From the NCBI RefSeq assembly GCF_934230905.1, contig NZ_CAKQFJ010000004.1, positions 36,840-100,839 of the forward strand: DNA of 64,000 bases, written 5' to 3'. The notes beneath the pieces are model-generated. The model made no database searches and was not told the DNA's origin. It worked only from the letters and a program-made list of their open reading frames with translations. Every line of letters starts with the position of its first letter. Positions within the stretch are counted from its first letter, which is position 1. The position numbers and the translations under genes are program-made. The stretch comes from an uncultured Veillonella sp. (lineage in GTDB: Bacteria > Bacillota > Negativicutes > Veillonellales > Veillonellaceae). Shown here piece after piece: positions 26,710 to 35,927 of this stretch.

Positions 26710-27711
26710 ATGTATAGTGTAAAAAAACGTGCATTAACAGTTTCTGCTGCATTAGCAGCTTTCGCATTGACATTTGGTGCTCCTGTGCTTGGTCACGCTG
26801 CATACCAATTAAATTCTGAAGTAAAAGATCCTACTCCAGCATTGAAAGAAGCTGCTGCAATTGGTGTTCGTACACACAATACTGAAGCTTTACAAAACTT
26901 GCCAAACAAAGATGCTATGGTTGTTATGAGCTTTGGCACAACTTATAAAGATACTCGTGCTAAAACAATTGATGCTACTGTAGATGCTATTAAAGCAGCT
27001 CATCCAAACACTAAAGTAGTAACAGCTTTTACAAGTCACATTATTCGTGATCGTATCCAACAAAAAGAAGGTATTACATACCCAACTCCTGAAGAAGCTT
27101 TGGCAGAGCTCAAAAAAGATGGTTACACTCGCATTGCATTAGCATCTCTAGATGTAATTCCTGGTATGGAATACAACTACGATGCGGCAGTATATAATTT
27201 GTACAAAGATAATTTCAAAAAAATGACACTTGGTACATCTCTTATATACTGGATGGGGCAAGAAAATCAATCTGACCAAGTCATTGAAGCTCTAAAAGCC
27301 GTTCAATCTCAATTCCCTAAATTAGGTAAAGAAGATGCTCTTCTTATCATGGCTCATGGTACTCCAGATCCTTCTAATGCCTACTATTCCGTAATTCAAG
27401 ATCGTATCCATACTCTTGGTATGAAAAATGTATACATCTATACAGTAGAAGGTACGCCAAATCTTGAACAAGTTATCCCTCAATTAAAATTACATGGTAT
27501 TAAACATGTTACATTGATGCCATTCATGATGGTAGCTGGCGACCATGCAAATAATGACATGGCTGGTGCAGAACCAGAATCCCATAAATCCATTCTTGAA
27601 AAAGAAGGCTTCAAAGTTGACACTTACATCCATGGTTTAGGTGAAAACCCTAACATCCGTAACTTGTTCGTTGAACGTGCTAACGAATCTTGGGACGCTT
27701 TACAAAAATAA
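26710..27711 (+). CDS. Exported CbiK-family chelatase
   Basis: 333 residues with a Sec signal peptide (VKKRALTVSAALAAFALTF, cleavage likely after GHAA near residue 31) and a full CbiK domain. Both histidines are present: LLIMAHGTPDPSNAYY and MPFMMVAGDHANND. Periplasmic CbiK homologues are known in Desulfovibrio, where they are linked to haem or cobalt handling. It is followed 51 bases later by a substrate-binding lipoprotein gene, so it may load or process a metal or tetrapyrrole for the ABC importer encoded at 28775-30552. Confidence 0.88.
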   Translation: MYSVKKRALTVSAALAAFALTFGAPVLGHAAYQLNSEVKDPTPALKEAAAIGVRTHNTEALQNLPNKDAMVVMSFGTTYKDTRAKTIDATVDAIKAAHPNTKVVTAFTSHIIRDRIQQKEGITYPTPEEALAELKKDGYTRIALASLDVIPGMEYNYDAAVYNLYKDNFKKMTLGTSLIYWMGQENQSDQVIEALKAVQSQFPKLGKEDALLIMAHGTPDPSNAYYSVIQDRIHTLGMKNVYIYTVEGTPNLEQVIPQLKLHGIKHVTLMPFMMVAGDHANNDMAGAEPESHKSILEKEGFKVDTYIHGLGENPNIRNLFVERANESWDALQK

Positions 27712-27762
27712 TCAATTTACAATTTAACTAGTATCGTTATTTAACGTACATAGGAGTACATC

Positions 27763-28704
27763 ATGAAAAAACTACTACTTTGTAGTCTCGCTTTGGTCAT
27801 GGTTGTACTAGCAATAGCTGGGTGTGGTAAATCCACATCCAGCTCTTCTGCTACTACGAAGGAACTTACCTTTAATGGTGAAACCTACACTGTACCAAAG
27901 GATCCACAACGCATCGCCGTTCTTTCAAATTCCGTGTTGTCCATGCTATATGCAGTGGATGGCAAGGCTATCTCCCGTGCTAGCACAACAGATAAATTAG
28001 CACCAGACTTAGAAGCATTACCAGCATTAGGTCAAACGGCTAATATCAACATGGAACAATTGTTAGGTTTAAAACCAGATGTGGTATTGGGTTTGGAAAA
28101 CCAACATAAAAAATATGAATCCCAATTACAATCTAACAATATTCCAGCCGTACTTTTCAATTACGATGGCATCAAGGATAATGTGCCAATGCTAACATTC
28201 CTTGGAGAGTTAACAAACCATCAAGATAAGGCTAAATCCGTTATTGCCACCTATGAAAGTAACATTCAAAAGGTAAAGGATGCCATTAAAAACCAACAAC
28301 CTGCACGTGTTGCCGTATTGCGTGCTACCGGTAAAGGTGTGACAGCCGAAACCGACGAAGCGGTAACTGCATCTATGGTCAAAGAATTAGGTATGACAAA
28401 TGTTGTAACATCTCACCTAGATGGTACAGCTAAAGATAAAACGGTACCGTATTCTCTTGAAACATTAACCGCTGATAATCCTGATATTATCTTCGTCGTT
28501 ACCATGGGTAAAGAAGAAGAAATTACAAAGGCCATGAAGAAAGCTATGACAGATAATCCTGCATGGGCTAATCTTAAGGCTGTACAAAACAACCGTGTCA
28601 TCTACTTACCATCTAAACTATTCCTACTTAACCCAGGTCTACAAACACCTGAGGCTATGGCTCGTTTAGTGAAAGAAGCATATGGCGTTGATGTTACATT
28701 TTAA
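27763..28704 (+). CDS. ABC importer substrate-binding lipoprotein (BtuF/FepB family)
   Basis: 313 residues. The signal peptide ends in a lipobox (AIAGC at about residue 21). A Ser-rich linker precedes a PF01497-type periplasmic binding domain: KDPQRIAVLSNSVLSMLYAV, MEQLLGLKPDVVLGLE and a late WANLKAVQNNRVIYLP. The family binds siderophores, haem or cobalamin; the ligand is not decidable here. The matching permease and ATPase are encoded convergently just downstream. AGGAG precedes the ATG. Confidence 0.9.
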   Translation: MKKLLLCSLALVMVVLAIAGCGKSTSSSSATTKELTFNGETYTVPKDPQRIAVLSNSVLSMLYAVDGKAISRASTTDKLAPDLEALPALGQTANINMEQLLGLKPDVVLGLENQHKKYESQLQSNNIPAVLFNYDGIKDNVPMLTFLGELTNHQDKAKSVIATYESNIQKVKDAIKNQQPARVAVLRATGKGVTAETDEAVTASMVKELGMTNVVTSHLDGTAKDKTVPYSLETLTADNPDIIFVVTMGKEEEITKAMKKAMTDNPAWANLKAVQNNRVIYLPSKLFLLNPGLQTPEAMARLVKEAYGVDVTF

Positions 28705-28720
28705 CATATTCTAACATGCT

Positions 28721-28756
28721 AAAGAGGGCATTCCCCATTTCGGGAATGCCCTCTTT
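28721..28756. terminator. Bidirectional terminator
   Basis: Arms AAAGAGGGCATTCCC and GGGAATGCCCTCTTT with a short loop, between the convergent lipoprotein gene and ABC ATPase gene. A-rich and T-rich flanks serve both strands. Confidence 0.9.
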
Positions 28757-28774
28757 CACTATTAGTCTAGCTAT

Positions 28775-29557
28775 CTACTCAACTAAACCTTTTACGCGTA
28801 CATATTGTTTATCATCAAAGGTATCGATTTGTACATCTACGGAAAATACATCTCTAAATAGTTCATCCGATACGATTTCTTTCGTGTCTCCAGCTATCAC
28901 TAAATGACCATCTTTTATAATAGCCATATAATGAGAATATTGTACGGCTTGCGTCAATTCATGGAGTACCATCAATACGGTTAACCCTTGTTCATCGTTT
29001 AATCGTTTTAACAATTCCATGATTTCTAATTGATGGTTAATATCTAAGTATGTTGTTGGTTCGTCTAATACTAATAATTTTGGTTGTTGTGCTAACGCCA
29101 TAGCAATCCATACTCGTTGCCGTTCACCACCCGATAAGGATGGAATCAATTGATTCCGTAAATGATTCGTTTTTGTAATTCCTAATGCATAGTCAACGAT
29201 TTCTCGGTCCTCTTTGGCCGTATTCTTCCACCACATTTGGTATGGATAGCGTCCACAATATACCAATTCTTCTACGGTCATATCCTTTGGCATATTAGGC
29301 ACCTGTGGCAGAAACGCCATTTGACGTGCCAATTCATTTTGTGAATACGACTGTAATGGTTTACCTAAAATAATCACACATTCACGAGGACTATGAATAT
29401 ATCCAATCATAGACCGTAAGAGTGTACTTTTACCACAACCATTAGGCCCGATTAAAGTCGTTATTTTACCAACAGGGACAGATACATTAATATCATGTAA
29501 AATATGACGATTTCCGAGAGTGACGGATAACTGATTTACATCAATAGCCGTATTCAT
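28775..29557 (-). CDS. ABC importer ATP-binding protein (FecE/BtuD type)
   Basis: 260-residue ATPase: Walker A GPNGCGKSTLL (about residues 37-47), Q-loop FLPQVPNMPKD, signature LSGGERQRVWIAMALAQQ, Walker B LLVLDEPTTYLD and a switch His in LMVLHELTQAV. It powers uptake through the permease encoded just upstream; stop and start overlap (TAATG), indicating coupled translation. Order and sequence fit iron-siderophore, haem or cobalamin importers. Confidence 0.94.
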   Translation of the reverse strand: MNTAIDVNQLSVTLGNRHILHDINVSVPVGKITTLIGPNGCGKSTLLRSMIGYIHSPRECVIILGKPLQSYSQNELARQMAFLPQVPNMPKDMTVEELVYCGRYPYQMWWKNTAKEDREIVDYALGITKTNHLRNQLIPSLSGGERQRVWIAMALAQQPKLLVLDEPTTYLDINHQLEIMELLKRLNDEQGLTVLMVLHELTQAVQYSHYMAIIKDGHLVIAGDTKEIVSDELFRDVFSVDVQIDTFDDKQYVRVKGLVE

Positions 29558-30552
29558 TAGTTATCCCTCCTCAATAGATATAAGAAGAATGGCGCCCCAA
29601 AGAATGCCATGATAATGCCAACCGGTACCTCAATTGGACTCCACATAACACGCCCTACCGTATCACTAACAACGAGGATGAGTGCCCCTAATAATGCAGA
29701 GCCGGGGAGTAAATAAGCATAATCATTACCGATGATAAGTCGTAACATATGCGGTATAACGAGGCCTACGAAACCGATTAAGCCCGCAATACTAACGGCA
29801 CCTGCTGCTAATAGAGCCGCAACAGCAGTCATAATAAACCGCGTTTGTTCTACCTTAAGGCCTAGCCCCTTTGCTGTTTCATCACCTAAACTTAAAATAG
29901 TAAGACGTTTGGCACCTAAACAGGCAAAAATAAGACCGACTAACGCGTATGGGAACAGAACCTCTACTTGAGGCCAACTGCGTGCAGCCAAGCCCCCTAC
30001 CATCCAAAGTAAGGCTCCTTGCACACGATCTCCATAGAATACAAGTAGTGCAGAAATACCAGAGCCTAAAAAAGCAGCCACTGCAACACCAGCCAAGATG
30101 ATACGGCTTGGGCGTACACCATTCTTCCAAGCAAGAGCATATACCATCAACGCCGCAGCCATAGCACCTATAAAGGCGACGAGAGGCACAATATGATCAT
30201 AGCCAGGGAAAAGAATAAATATAATAACACCGGCAAGTCCAGCACCGGAGGAAACGCCAACGATTTGAGGATCTGCTAAAGGGTTCTTCATAACCGCCTG
30301 TAAAATGGCACCCGATACGGCTAAACAAGCACCAACTAATGCAGCAACAATATTACGAGGCAACCTAATATTCCAAATGATTTGCGATGCTGTATCTGTT
30401 AGCTCACTAGCCCACAATGTGTGCCAAATCTCCGATAGTGACACCGGTGTTGAGCCCCAAATCAGTGAGATAATCATGCTAGCTATGACAGCAATAACCA
30501 AGACAATAATAACTGATATGCGAAAGAGTTTTCGTTCATTCAGAGAGTCCAC
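29557..30552 (-). CDS. ABC importer permease (FecCD/BtuC family)
   Basis: About 331 residues with roughly ten membrane segments. Hallmarks are WNIRLPRNIVAALVGACLAVSG, LADPQIVGVSSGAGLAG, and SIAGLIGFVGLVIPHMLRLI near the C-terminus, the loop that contacts the ATPase. I prefer a GTG start at 30552 because AAAGGAGAGG sits just upstream; the longer TTG-started frame would place that site inside the gene. It forms an operon with the ATPase. Confidence 0.93.
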   Translation of the reverse strand: MDSLNERKLFRISVIIVLVIAVIASMIISLIWGSTPVSLSEIWHTLWASELTDTASQIIWNIRLPRNIVAALVGACLAVSGAILQAVMKNPLADPQIVGVSSGAGLAGVIIFILFPGYDHIVPLVAFIGAMAAALMVYALAWKNGVRPSRIILAGVAVAAFLGSGISALLVFYGDRVQGALLWMVGGLAARSWPQVEVLFPYALVGLIFACLGAKRLTILSLGDETAKGLGLKVEQTRFIMTAVAALLAAGAVSIAGLIGFVGLVIPHMLRLIIGNDYAYLLPGSALLGALILVVSDTVGRVMWSPIEVPVGIIMAFFGAPFFLYLLRRDN

Positions 30553-30630
30553 AGTAACCTCTCCTTTCACCAATACATGGTGCTATCAGCACCCGTATTA
30601 TACATATAAACCTCATAATAGATACAGTAA

Positions 30631-30666
30631 AACCCGAATCGCCAGCAGTATGCAACGATTCGGGTT
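30631..30666 (-). terminator. Terminator of the cbiD-to-cbiC operon
   Basis: Arms AACCCGAATCG and CGATTCGGGTT immediately follow the cbiC stop codon. They separate the corrin operon from the permease gene. Confidence 0.8.
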
Positions 30667-30671
30667 ACTTA

Positions 30672-31337
30672 TTATTTAGATTCTTTGCCTTCTACGAAGA
30701 GCATATCGTTGCGTTTTACATCTGTGTAAAGCAATGCATTACATACGGATGCTGCAATTGGGCTACCACCCTTGTTACCTTTTACAGTGATATAAGGAAC
30801 TGGGGATACTTCCATCAAATAATCTTTAGATTCCGCAGCACCTACGAAGCCTACAGGAATACCAATAATAAGTGCTGGTTTAACTCCTTCTTCAAGAGCA
30901 AGGCGCAATACTTCGTACAATGCAGTTGGCGCATTACCGATAGCAACAATTTGACCTTCTAATTGTTTACCAAATGTACGCATAGCAGCAATAGAACGAG
31001 TTACACCCAATTCTTTAGCCATTTTAGCTACGTTTTCATCTTTAATTAAGCAGTGTACTTCGTTGCCACGAAGTTTAAGAGCCGGTTTAGAAATACCAGT
31101 ACGTACCATTTCAACATCTGTATAAATATCGGCACCATTATCTAATGCTTCGATACCTTTTTGAACAGCATCAGGACTCATTTTTACGAGTTTAGCATAT
31201 TCAACGTCACCAGATGCGTGAACTGTACGAGATACAACGCGTACTTCATCATCGGTTAAACCTAAATCCTTTACATAATCGTAAATGATTTCCATACTTT
31301 TATCTTCAATGGCTTTAGGATTTTTAACGTAATCCAT
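30672..31337 (-). CDS. cbiC: Cobalt-precorrin-8X methylmutase
   Basis: Moves the C11 methyl to C12 to give cobyrinate; 221 residues. Typical segments are VRVVSRTVHASGDVEYAKLV near the N-terminus, with the catalytic His region, and LIIGIPVGFVGAAESKDYL and NKGGSPIAASVCNALL near the end. I start at the ATG at 31337 (site GGGAGGA), which overlaps the end of cbiJ by 14 bases. It is the last gene of the overlapping corrin operon. Confidence 0.94.
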   Translation of the reverse strand: MDYVKNPKAIEDKSMEIIYDYVKDLGLTDDEVRVVSRTVHASGDVEYAKLVKMSPDAVQKGIEALDNGADIYTDVEMVRTGISKPALKLRGNEVHCLIKDENVAKMAKELGVTRSIAAMRTFGKQLEGQIVAIGNAPTALYEVLRLALEEGVKPALIIGIPVGFVGAAESKDYLMEVSPVPYITVKGNKGGSPIAASVCNALLYTDVKRNDMLFVEGKESK

Positions 31338-32112
31338 TAGTGTCCTCCCATAATTTGAAAAATTCATCATTCGATGATACCACAGGGCATTCTAATGTTA
31401 CCCGTGGACGATCGATAACAATAACGTGGATACCAAGGTCGATGGCAGCCTGTAATTTCGTATCAGCACCACCTACGAGGCCAGAGTTTTTCATAACCAC
31501 GACGCTCGCCTTTGTATCGTGAAACATAATACGATTCATATCGTAAGAAAATGGACCTTGTACGGCAACGATACGCTTAGGACTCACATTGAGTTCTTCC
31601 ATCATTTGCAACACCTCAGCAGTTGGCAAAATACGTGTCCATACTTCACAATCTTGTAAAGCTTCAGACTTAGCAAAGATGTGCATCGTCTTACTACCAG
31701 TGGTCAAATACACATGATTGTTGTTTTCCTTTGCTAATTTGCCTGCTAAATTAGCAGCTTCTGTTTCATCCACTACGATATGCAATTTATCATAGTCTGG
31801 CAATGGAACCTCTTTTCGTTCAAACCGAACAAAAGGAATGCCCACCGCTTTTGCTGCATCTTGCGCCGTTGCAGTCACAATAGCCGCATAGGGATGGCTT
31901 GCATCTATAAGTAGGCGCACATTATGCTCCTTAATCAACTGTTGCATAGCCTCTTGGTCAAGACGACCTGTATGAACTGTAATGCCTTCATGAGCAGCTA
32001 ATTCCGCCCCATATTGGCTCACGACAGTCACGAGAACCTCTTCACCAGTCCGTTCTTGGATATCTACCGCTAGGGTACGACCATCCAAAGTACCAGCGAT
32101 TACCCAAATCAT
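31324..32112 (-). CDS. cbiJ: Cobalt-precorrin-6A reductase
   Basis: NAD(P)H-dependent reductase of corrin ring synthesis, 262 residues. The N-terminus IWVIAGTLDGRTLAVDI is the CobK/CbiJ signature. It is followed by LLIDASHPYAAIVTATAQDA, VYLTTGSKTMHIF and VVMKNSGLVGGADTKLQAA. Its ATG overlaps the cbiH stop by 4 bases (ATGA), so translation is coupled. Confidence 0.93.
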   Translation of the reverse strand: MIWVIAGTLDGRTLAVDIQERTGEEVLVTVVSQYGAELAAHEGITVHTGRLDQEAMQQLIKEHNVRLLIDASHPYAAIVTATAQDAAKAVGIPFVRFERKEVPLPDYDKLHIVVDETEAANLAGKLAKENNNHVYLTTGSKTMHIFAKSEALQDCEVWTRILPTAEVLQMMEELNVSPKRIVAVQGPFSYDMNRIMFHDTKASVVVMKNSGLVGGADTKLQAAIDLGIHVIVIDRPRVTLECPVVSSNDEFFKLWEDTNGLR

Positions 32113-32933
32113 AATTTGTAGCCTCGAGGTGTAATCATGCGACCATTTTCAACATAAGTTTGGCTGTTACCAATGATAACAAGTGTTTGCATATCTACTT
32201 CTTCTTTTGTGAAGTTTTCAAGATCAGAAATCACCATATGTTGACCTGGGCGACCTGCTTTTTGCACGATGCCTACAGGTGTTTTAGGATCGCGGTGTTT
32301 TAGAACGATTTCACGTACTTCATCTAAATGAGTTACGCGTTTTTTACTGCGTGGGTTATACAAGGAAATAACCATGTCCCCTTGTGCACAAAGGTCAGCA
32401 CGTTTTTTAATTAAATCCCATGGGGTCATCAAATCGCTTAAGGAAATAACGGCAAAGTCATGCATCAAAGGCGCACCCAATACAGAGGCTGCTACGTTGA
32501 CAGCACTAAGACCTGGCACGATGTCCACGGAAGGGCGTTTGTCTGCTGATACTTTATTAGCCAATTCCAATACAAGGCCAGCCATACCGTACACGCCGGA
32601 GTCACCAGAGGATACAACAACTACTTGGTGACCTTCTACAGCCAAATCAACGGCTTGTTGGCAACGATCCACTTCTTGCATCATCGCTGTACCAACTGTT
32701 TGTTTTCCTGCGATAAGGTCTTTAATCAAATCAAGATATGTTAAATAACCGACTACACGATCTGCCGCTAAAATCGCTTCCCGTGCTTGCGGTGTCATAA
32801 ATTCAGCGTCCCCAGGGCCAATGCCGATTACTTTGATATTACCTGTGCAATGGCTACCGTTGTTTTGGGATACACCGTTTTGTGCTGTATTAATGTTTGG
32901 CTCTTGGCCGCTAGTAATGCTGTTGTCTCGCAT
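32109..32933 (-). CDS. cbiH: Cobalt-precorrin-3B C17-methyltransferase
   Basis: Tetrapyrrole methylase of about 274 residues that also drives ring contraction in the anaerobic pathway. The SAM motif IKVIGIGPGDAEFMTPQAR starts near residue 34, then VVSSGDSGVYGMAGLVLEL and IVPGLSAVNVAASVLGAPL. The first 33 residues are a polar extension encoded entirely within the end of cbiG. I chose the ATG at 32933 because AGGAGTAGGA precedes it; no start codon exists after the cbiG stop early enough to keep the SAM motif. Confidence 0.9.
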   Translation of the reverse strand: MRDNSITSGQEPNINTAQNGVSQNNGSHCTGNIKVIGIGPGDAEFMTPQAREAILAADRVVGYLTYLDLIKDLIAGKQTVGTAMMQEVDRCQQAVDLAVEGHQVVVVSSGDSGVYGMAGLVLELANKVSADKRPSVDIVPGLSAVNVAASVLGAPLMHDFAVISLSDLMTPWDLIKKRADLCAQGDMVISLYNPRSKKRVTHLDEVREIVLKHRDPKTPVGIVQKAGRPGQHMVISDLENFTKEEVDMQTLVIIGNSQTYVENGRMITPRGYKL

Positions 32934-33949
32934 ACGTTTCCTACTCCTATTGTTCCTTTTACAAATGTGGATTCTTTTAAATCCTGTTCTTCTATAACGG
33001 GTGCTATCTCTTCTTGTGTGTAGAAATGGATATCCCACCCTAATTCGTTTACGGCCTCTAATAGACCGACTTCATCTTGTTTCACGATAACCGATGCAGC
33101 TGTGACAATGCTTTTTGGTGAAAGCTTATGCGCCTGTAATGATTGCGTAATAGCATCGAGGATGAGTTCCTTTGGCGTATCTCGACGACAACCAATGCCC
33201 ATCGTATATGTACGAGGACGTAAGATGAGTTGCTCTGGATACTCGGTAATCACCTTATCTGTTATGACTACACGACGAACACCATCAGTCTCAGGCAATG
33301 TAAATACATCTACCACCTGAACAGTGCCATGCGTACCGATATGTAATGCAGCAGCATCGCGTAATCGATTAGCATCGACTAAGGTTTCATCGATGTAGTA
33401 ATTGACGCTTTCACCAGCCACAACGGCAGAATTCACATCCACTAATGTGTGAAAATCGTCGACCAACAAATGCTCGTGGCGCGCCAACACATCAGGCGCT
33501 GGCAATCCATTCACATCCGTAGCCGTTGTAATAACTGGGTCCGCATCGATGGCTAGCGAAATGGACTGCGTCCATTCGTTAGCGCCCCCAAGATGTCCGG
33601 ATAATAAACTGATGACATGATGACCTGCCTCATCCATTACGACAACGGCAGGATCCTTGGATTTATGCTCAATATACGGAGCAATCATACGCACTACAAT
33701 ACCGAGTGCCATAATGCATAATACTTGGTCATAATCCTTAAAAATCTGCCCTATGTGATGTTTGAGAGAATCAAAATAGATAGCCTCTCCACCTGAAGGG
33801 CGATTTTCCTTTTCATAACAATCCGCATGGGGCGCCGCCAAAGACTTAATGCGTTGGCCTAGCCTTGCACCGCGTTCTGAAACGGAAAGAATAGCGGTTC
33901 TATTCTTATTTGCTGTCATCATAGGCTCATCGGATTCTAGTTCTTTCAT
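32828..33949 (-). CDS. cbiG: Cobalt-precorrin-5A hydrolase
   Basis: Opens the delta-lactone and releases the C2 unit as acetaldehyde in the anaerobic pathway. About 373 residues. The N-terminal and central parts carry LCIMALGIVVRMIAPYIEHK and GHHVISLLSGHLGGANEWT. The C-terminal CbiG domain has YTMGIGCRRDTPKELILDA and STFVKGTIGVGNVCETTAL. The preferred start is the ATG at 33949, 5 bases past the cbiF stop. Its end overlaps cbiH by about 106 bases. Confidence 0.92.
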   Translation of the reverse strand: MKELESDEPMMTANKNRTAILSVSERGARLGQRIKSLAAPHADCYEKENRPSGGEAIYFDSLKHHIGQIFKDYDQVLCIMALGIVVRMIAPYIEHKSKDPAVVVMDEAGHHVISLLSGHLGGANEWTQSISLAIDADPVITTATDVNGLPAPDVLARHEHLLVDDFHTLVDVNSAVVAGESVNYYIDETLVDANRLRDAAALHIGTHGTVQVVDVFTLPETDGVRRVVITDKVITEYPEQLILRPRTYTMGIGCRRDTPKELILDAITQSLQAHKLSPKSIVTAASVIVKQDEVGLLEAVNELGWDIHFYTQEEIAPVIEEQDLKESTFVKGTIGVGNVCETTALLAAKSQTLIQHKTVYPKTTVAIAQVISK

Positions 33950-33953
33950 CACA

Positions 33954-34715
33954 CTAGTCCTTAGCACTACGATACATGTGGGCAAAGCCCTTATCGTAAA
34001 GCTTTGATAGTTCGTATTCGCTATCTAATACATGACTAACAACGATCATAGCTTGACGTAGTACGCCTTCCTCAGCCACGATATCCGCAATCGTTTCTAA
34101 TGTGCCACGAATAATGCGTTGGTCGGGCCAAGAAGCTTTCACTACGATAGCCACAGGTGTTGTCTTATCATAACCACCTTCAATAAGTTCAGCCACTACC
34201 TTATCTAACATTTGAACGCTAAGGAAGATACACATGGTTGCTTCATGAGCCGCTAACATGCGTAATTTTTCCTTTGGAGGCATTGGTGTACGGCCTTCCA
34301 TACGTGTAATAATGACTGTTTGAGATACATTTGGCAATGTATACTCTTGTTTCAATGCAGCAGCGGTAGCTAGAAAAGAGCTTACACCTGGTACTACGTC
34401 ATAGGTAATCCCCATGCCAGCCAAAGCGTCCATTTGTTCTTGAATAGCACCATAAATAGCTGGGTCACCCGTGTGCAAACGGACAACCTTTTTGCCTTCT
34501 GCTACGGCTGCTTTCATAACAGCCAATACCTCATCAAGGTTCATAGTAGCACTATTATGAATTTCACAACCTGGTTTACAAGCCTCTAAAATAGCAGGGT
34601 TTACCAAAGAACCGGCATAAATAACAACGTCGGCCTCTTGTACTAAACGATACCCTTTGCGCGTAATAAGCTCTGGATTCCCAGGACCTGCGCCTATGAT
34701 ATGTACATCAACCAT
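33954..34715 (-). CDS. cbiF: Cobalt-precorrin-4 C11-methyltransferase
   Basis: SAM-dependent corrin methylase of 253 residues. Motifs are VHIIGAGPGNPELITRKGYR, VVRLHTGDPAIYGAIQEQ, VVPGVSSFLATAAALKQEYT and QTVIITRMEGRTPMPP, a pattern specific to CbiF/CobM. I start at the ATG at 34715 (site AAGGAGAG); the longer frame begins inside cbiT. Confidence 0.95.
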   Translation of the reverse strand: MVDVHIIGAGPGNPELITRKGYRLVQEADVVIYAGSLVNPAILEACKPGCEIHNSATMNLDEVLAVMKAAVAEGKKVVRLHTGDPAIYGAIQEQMDALAGMGITYDVVPGVSSFLATAAALKQEYTLPNVSQTVIITRMEGRTPMPPKEKLRMLAAHEATMCIFLSVQMLDKVVAELIEGGYDKTTPVAIVVKASWPDQRIIRGTLETIADIVAEEGVLRQAMIVVSHVLDSEYELSKLYDKGFAHMYRSAKD

Positions 34716-34716
34716 A

Positions 34717-35304
34717 TTACTCTCCTTCTGCGATACGCGTTGCAGATACAATAAAAATTGGACTCAATGGGTCTAACAAATGATACGGACCAGCCTTACG
34801 ATAACGGCTAATGGACATTTGATACCCTTCATATGTGAAAGGACGACCTTTTAACTCTTTTAAAATGGTGTATCCCGTTTCCATCGTTACAGCTGTAACA
34901 ACAAGACGCCCACCTATTTTTAATAAGCGTTGTGCTTCATCCATAATCCCCGTCATACCACCGGCACTGCCGCCAATAATAACCGCATCTAGCTCAGGTA
35001 ACTCTTCCATACCCTCCGGAGCCTTGGATTTAATGACAGTCATATTATTGACGTTAAATTTCTTCATATTTTCATGAATCAATTCAATGCCTTTATCAAA
35101 ACGTTCGATAGCATATACATGACCTTTAGGAGCCGCCAATGCAGCTTCGATAGAAATCGAACCCGTACCTGCACCTACATCAAGGACGATGCTATCTTCT
35201 TCGATGCGTGCCTCATTCATAACGGCTTTGCGAATCTCGCATTTCGTCATGGGCACGTCACCGCGTATAAATTCCTCATCAGGAATTCCGAAAAAATGTC
35301 TCAT
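34717..35304 (-). CDS. cbiT: Cobalt-precorrin-6B C15-methyltransferase (decarboxylating)
   Basis: Class I SAM methyltransferase of 195 residues, the CbiT half of CobL. Features are GIPDEEFIRGDVPMTKCEIR, the SAM loop VLDVGAGTGSISIEAALAA and DAVIIGGSAGGMTGIMDEA. It methylates C15 and decarboxylates the C12 acetate side chain, working with CbiE. Its ATG overlaps the cbiE stop by 4 bases. Confidence 0.95.
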   Translation of the reverse strand: MRHFFGIPDEEFIRGDVPMTKCEIRKAVMNEARIEEDSIVLDVGAGTGSISIEAALAAPKGHVYAIERFDKGIELIHENMKKFNVNNMTVIKSKAPEGMEELPELDAVIIGGSAGGMTGIMDEAQRLLKIGGRLVVTAVTMETGYTILKELKGRPFTYEGYQMSISRYRKAGPYHLLDPLSPIFIVSATRIAEGE

Positions 35305-35927
35305 CCTAGTACCACCATGACAGAATGTCCAAAGCCTTCGAGCTCAGTTAACACCTCTAAGGTAGAGTCTACGATTTTTTCATCATCGTAACTCAAACGC
35401 TCAAGGGCCGCCGCTCTCGTTTCTTTTGGCCATCCTGCATCTATTAAAATACGCGCAATATGCGCTGGATTATATTCAGGATCCGTTAAGAATCCCATCT
35501 TTTTTCCCGCTTCATATACGAGTTTTTCAGGCGCTGGTTGGCGTCCATGAAAACTCATTAAATCCGCATCATGCCACACCTCATTGAGTCGTGCAAAGGC
35601 AAAGGTCATAGAACTTATACCTGGTACAACCTCAATAGGGTTAGTAGGGAATTTCTTCTTTAAATATGGCAACAAGCTATAGTAACCTGTATCCCCACTA
35701 ACCATAACTACAACATCATGTCTATTAAGCTCATGCTCAATTTGCTCAGCTAATAAGCTAAGCTTTCCCGTTACAGGATATGTAATTTGGCCAGGTTCTT
35801 GAAAGTCCTCTAGCGACCGTTCGCTGCCTACCAAAACAGTAGCCTGTTTTATTAAATTAAGACCTTTAGGCACCACATAATCAGGATTGCCCGGACCAAT
35901 TCCTACGATATACAAGGTATGTGCCAA
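35301..35927 (-). CDS. cbiE: Cobalt-precorrin-7 C5-methyltransferase
   Basis: Tetrapyrrole methylase of 208 residues: YIVGIGPGNPDYVVPKGL at the N-terminus, VVMVSGDTGYYSLLPYL and VVPGISSMTFAFARLNEVW. It is the other half of the CobL function. The probable start is an uncommon TTG preceded by GGAGAG, placing the first 25 bases within the end of cbiD. Confidence 0.93.
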   Translation of the reverse strand: MAHTLYIVGIGPGNPDYVVPKGLNLIKQATVLVGSERSLEDFQEPGQITYPVTGKLSLLAEQIEHELNRHDVVVMVSGDTGYYSLLPYLKKKFPTNPIEVVPGISSMTFAFARLNEVWHDADLMSFHGRQPAPEKLVYEAGKKMGFLTDPEYNPAHIARILIDAGWPKETRAAALERLSYDDEKIVDSTLEVLTELEGFGHSVMVVLG

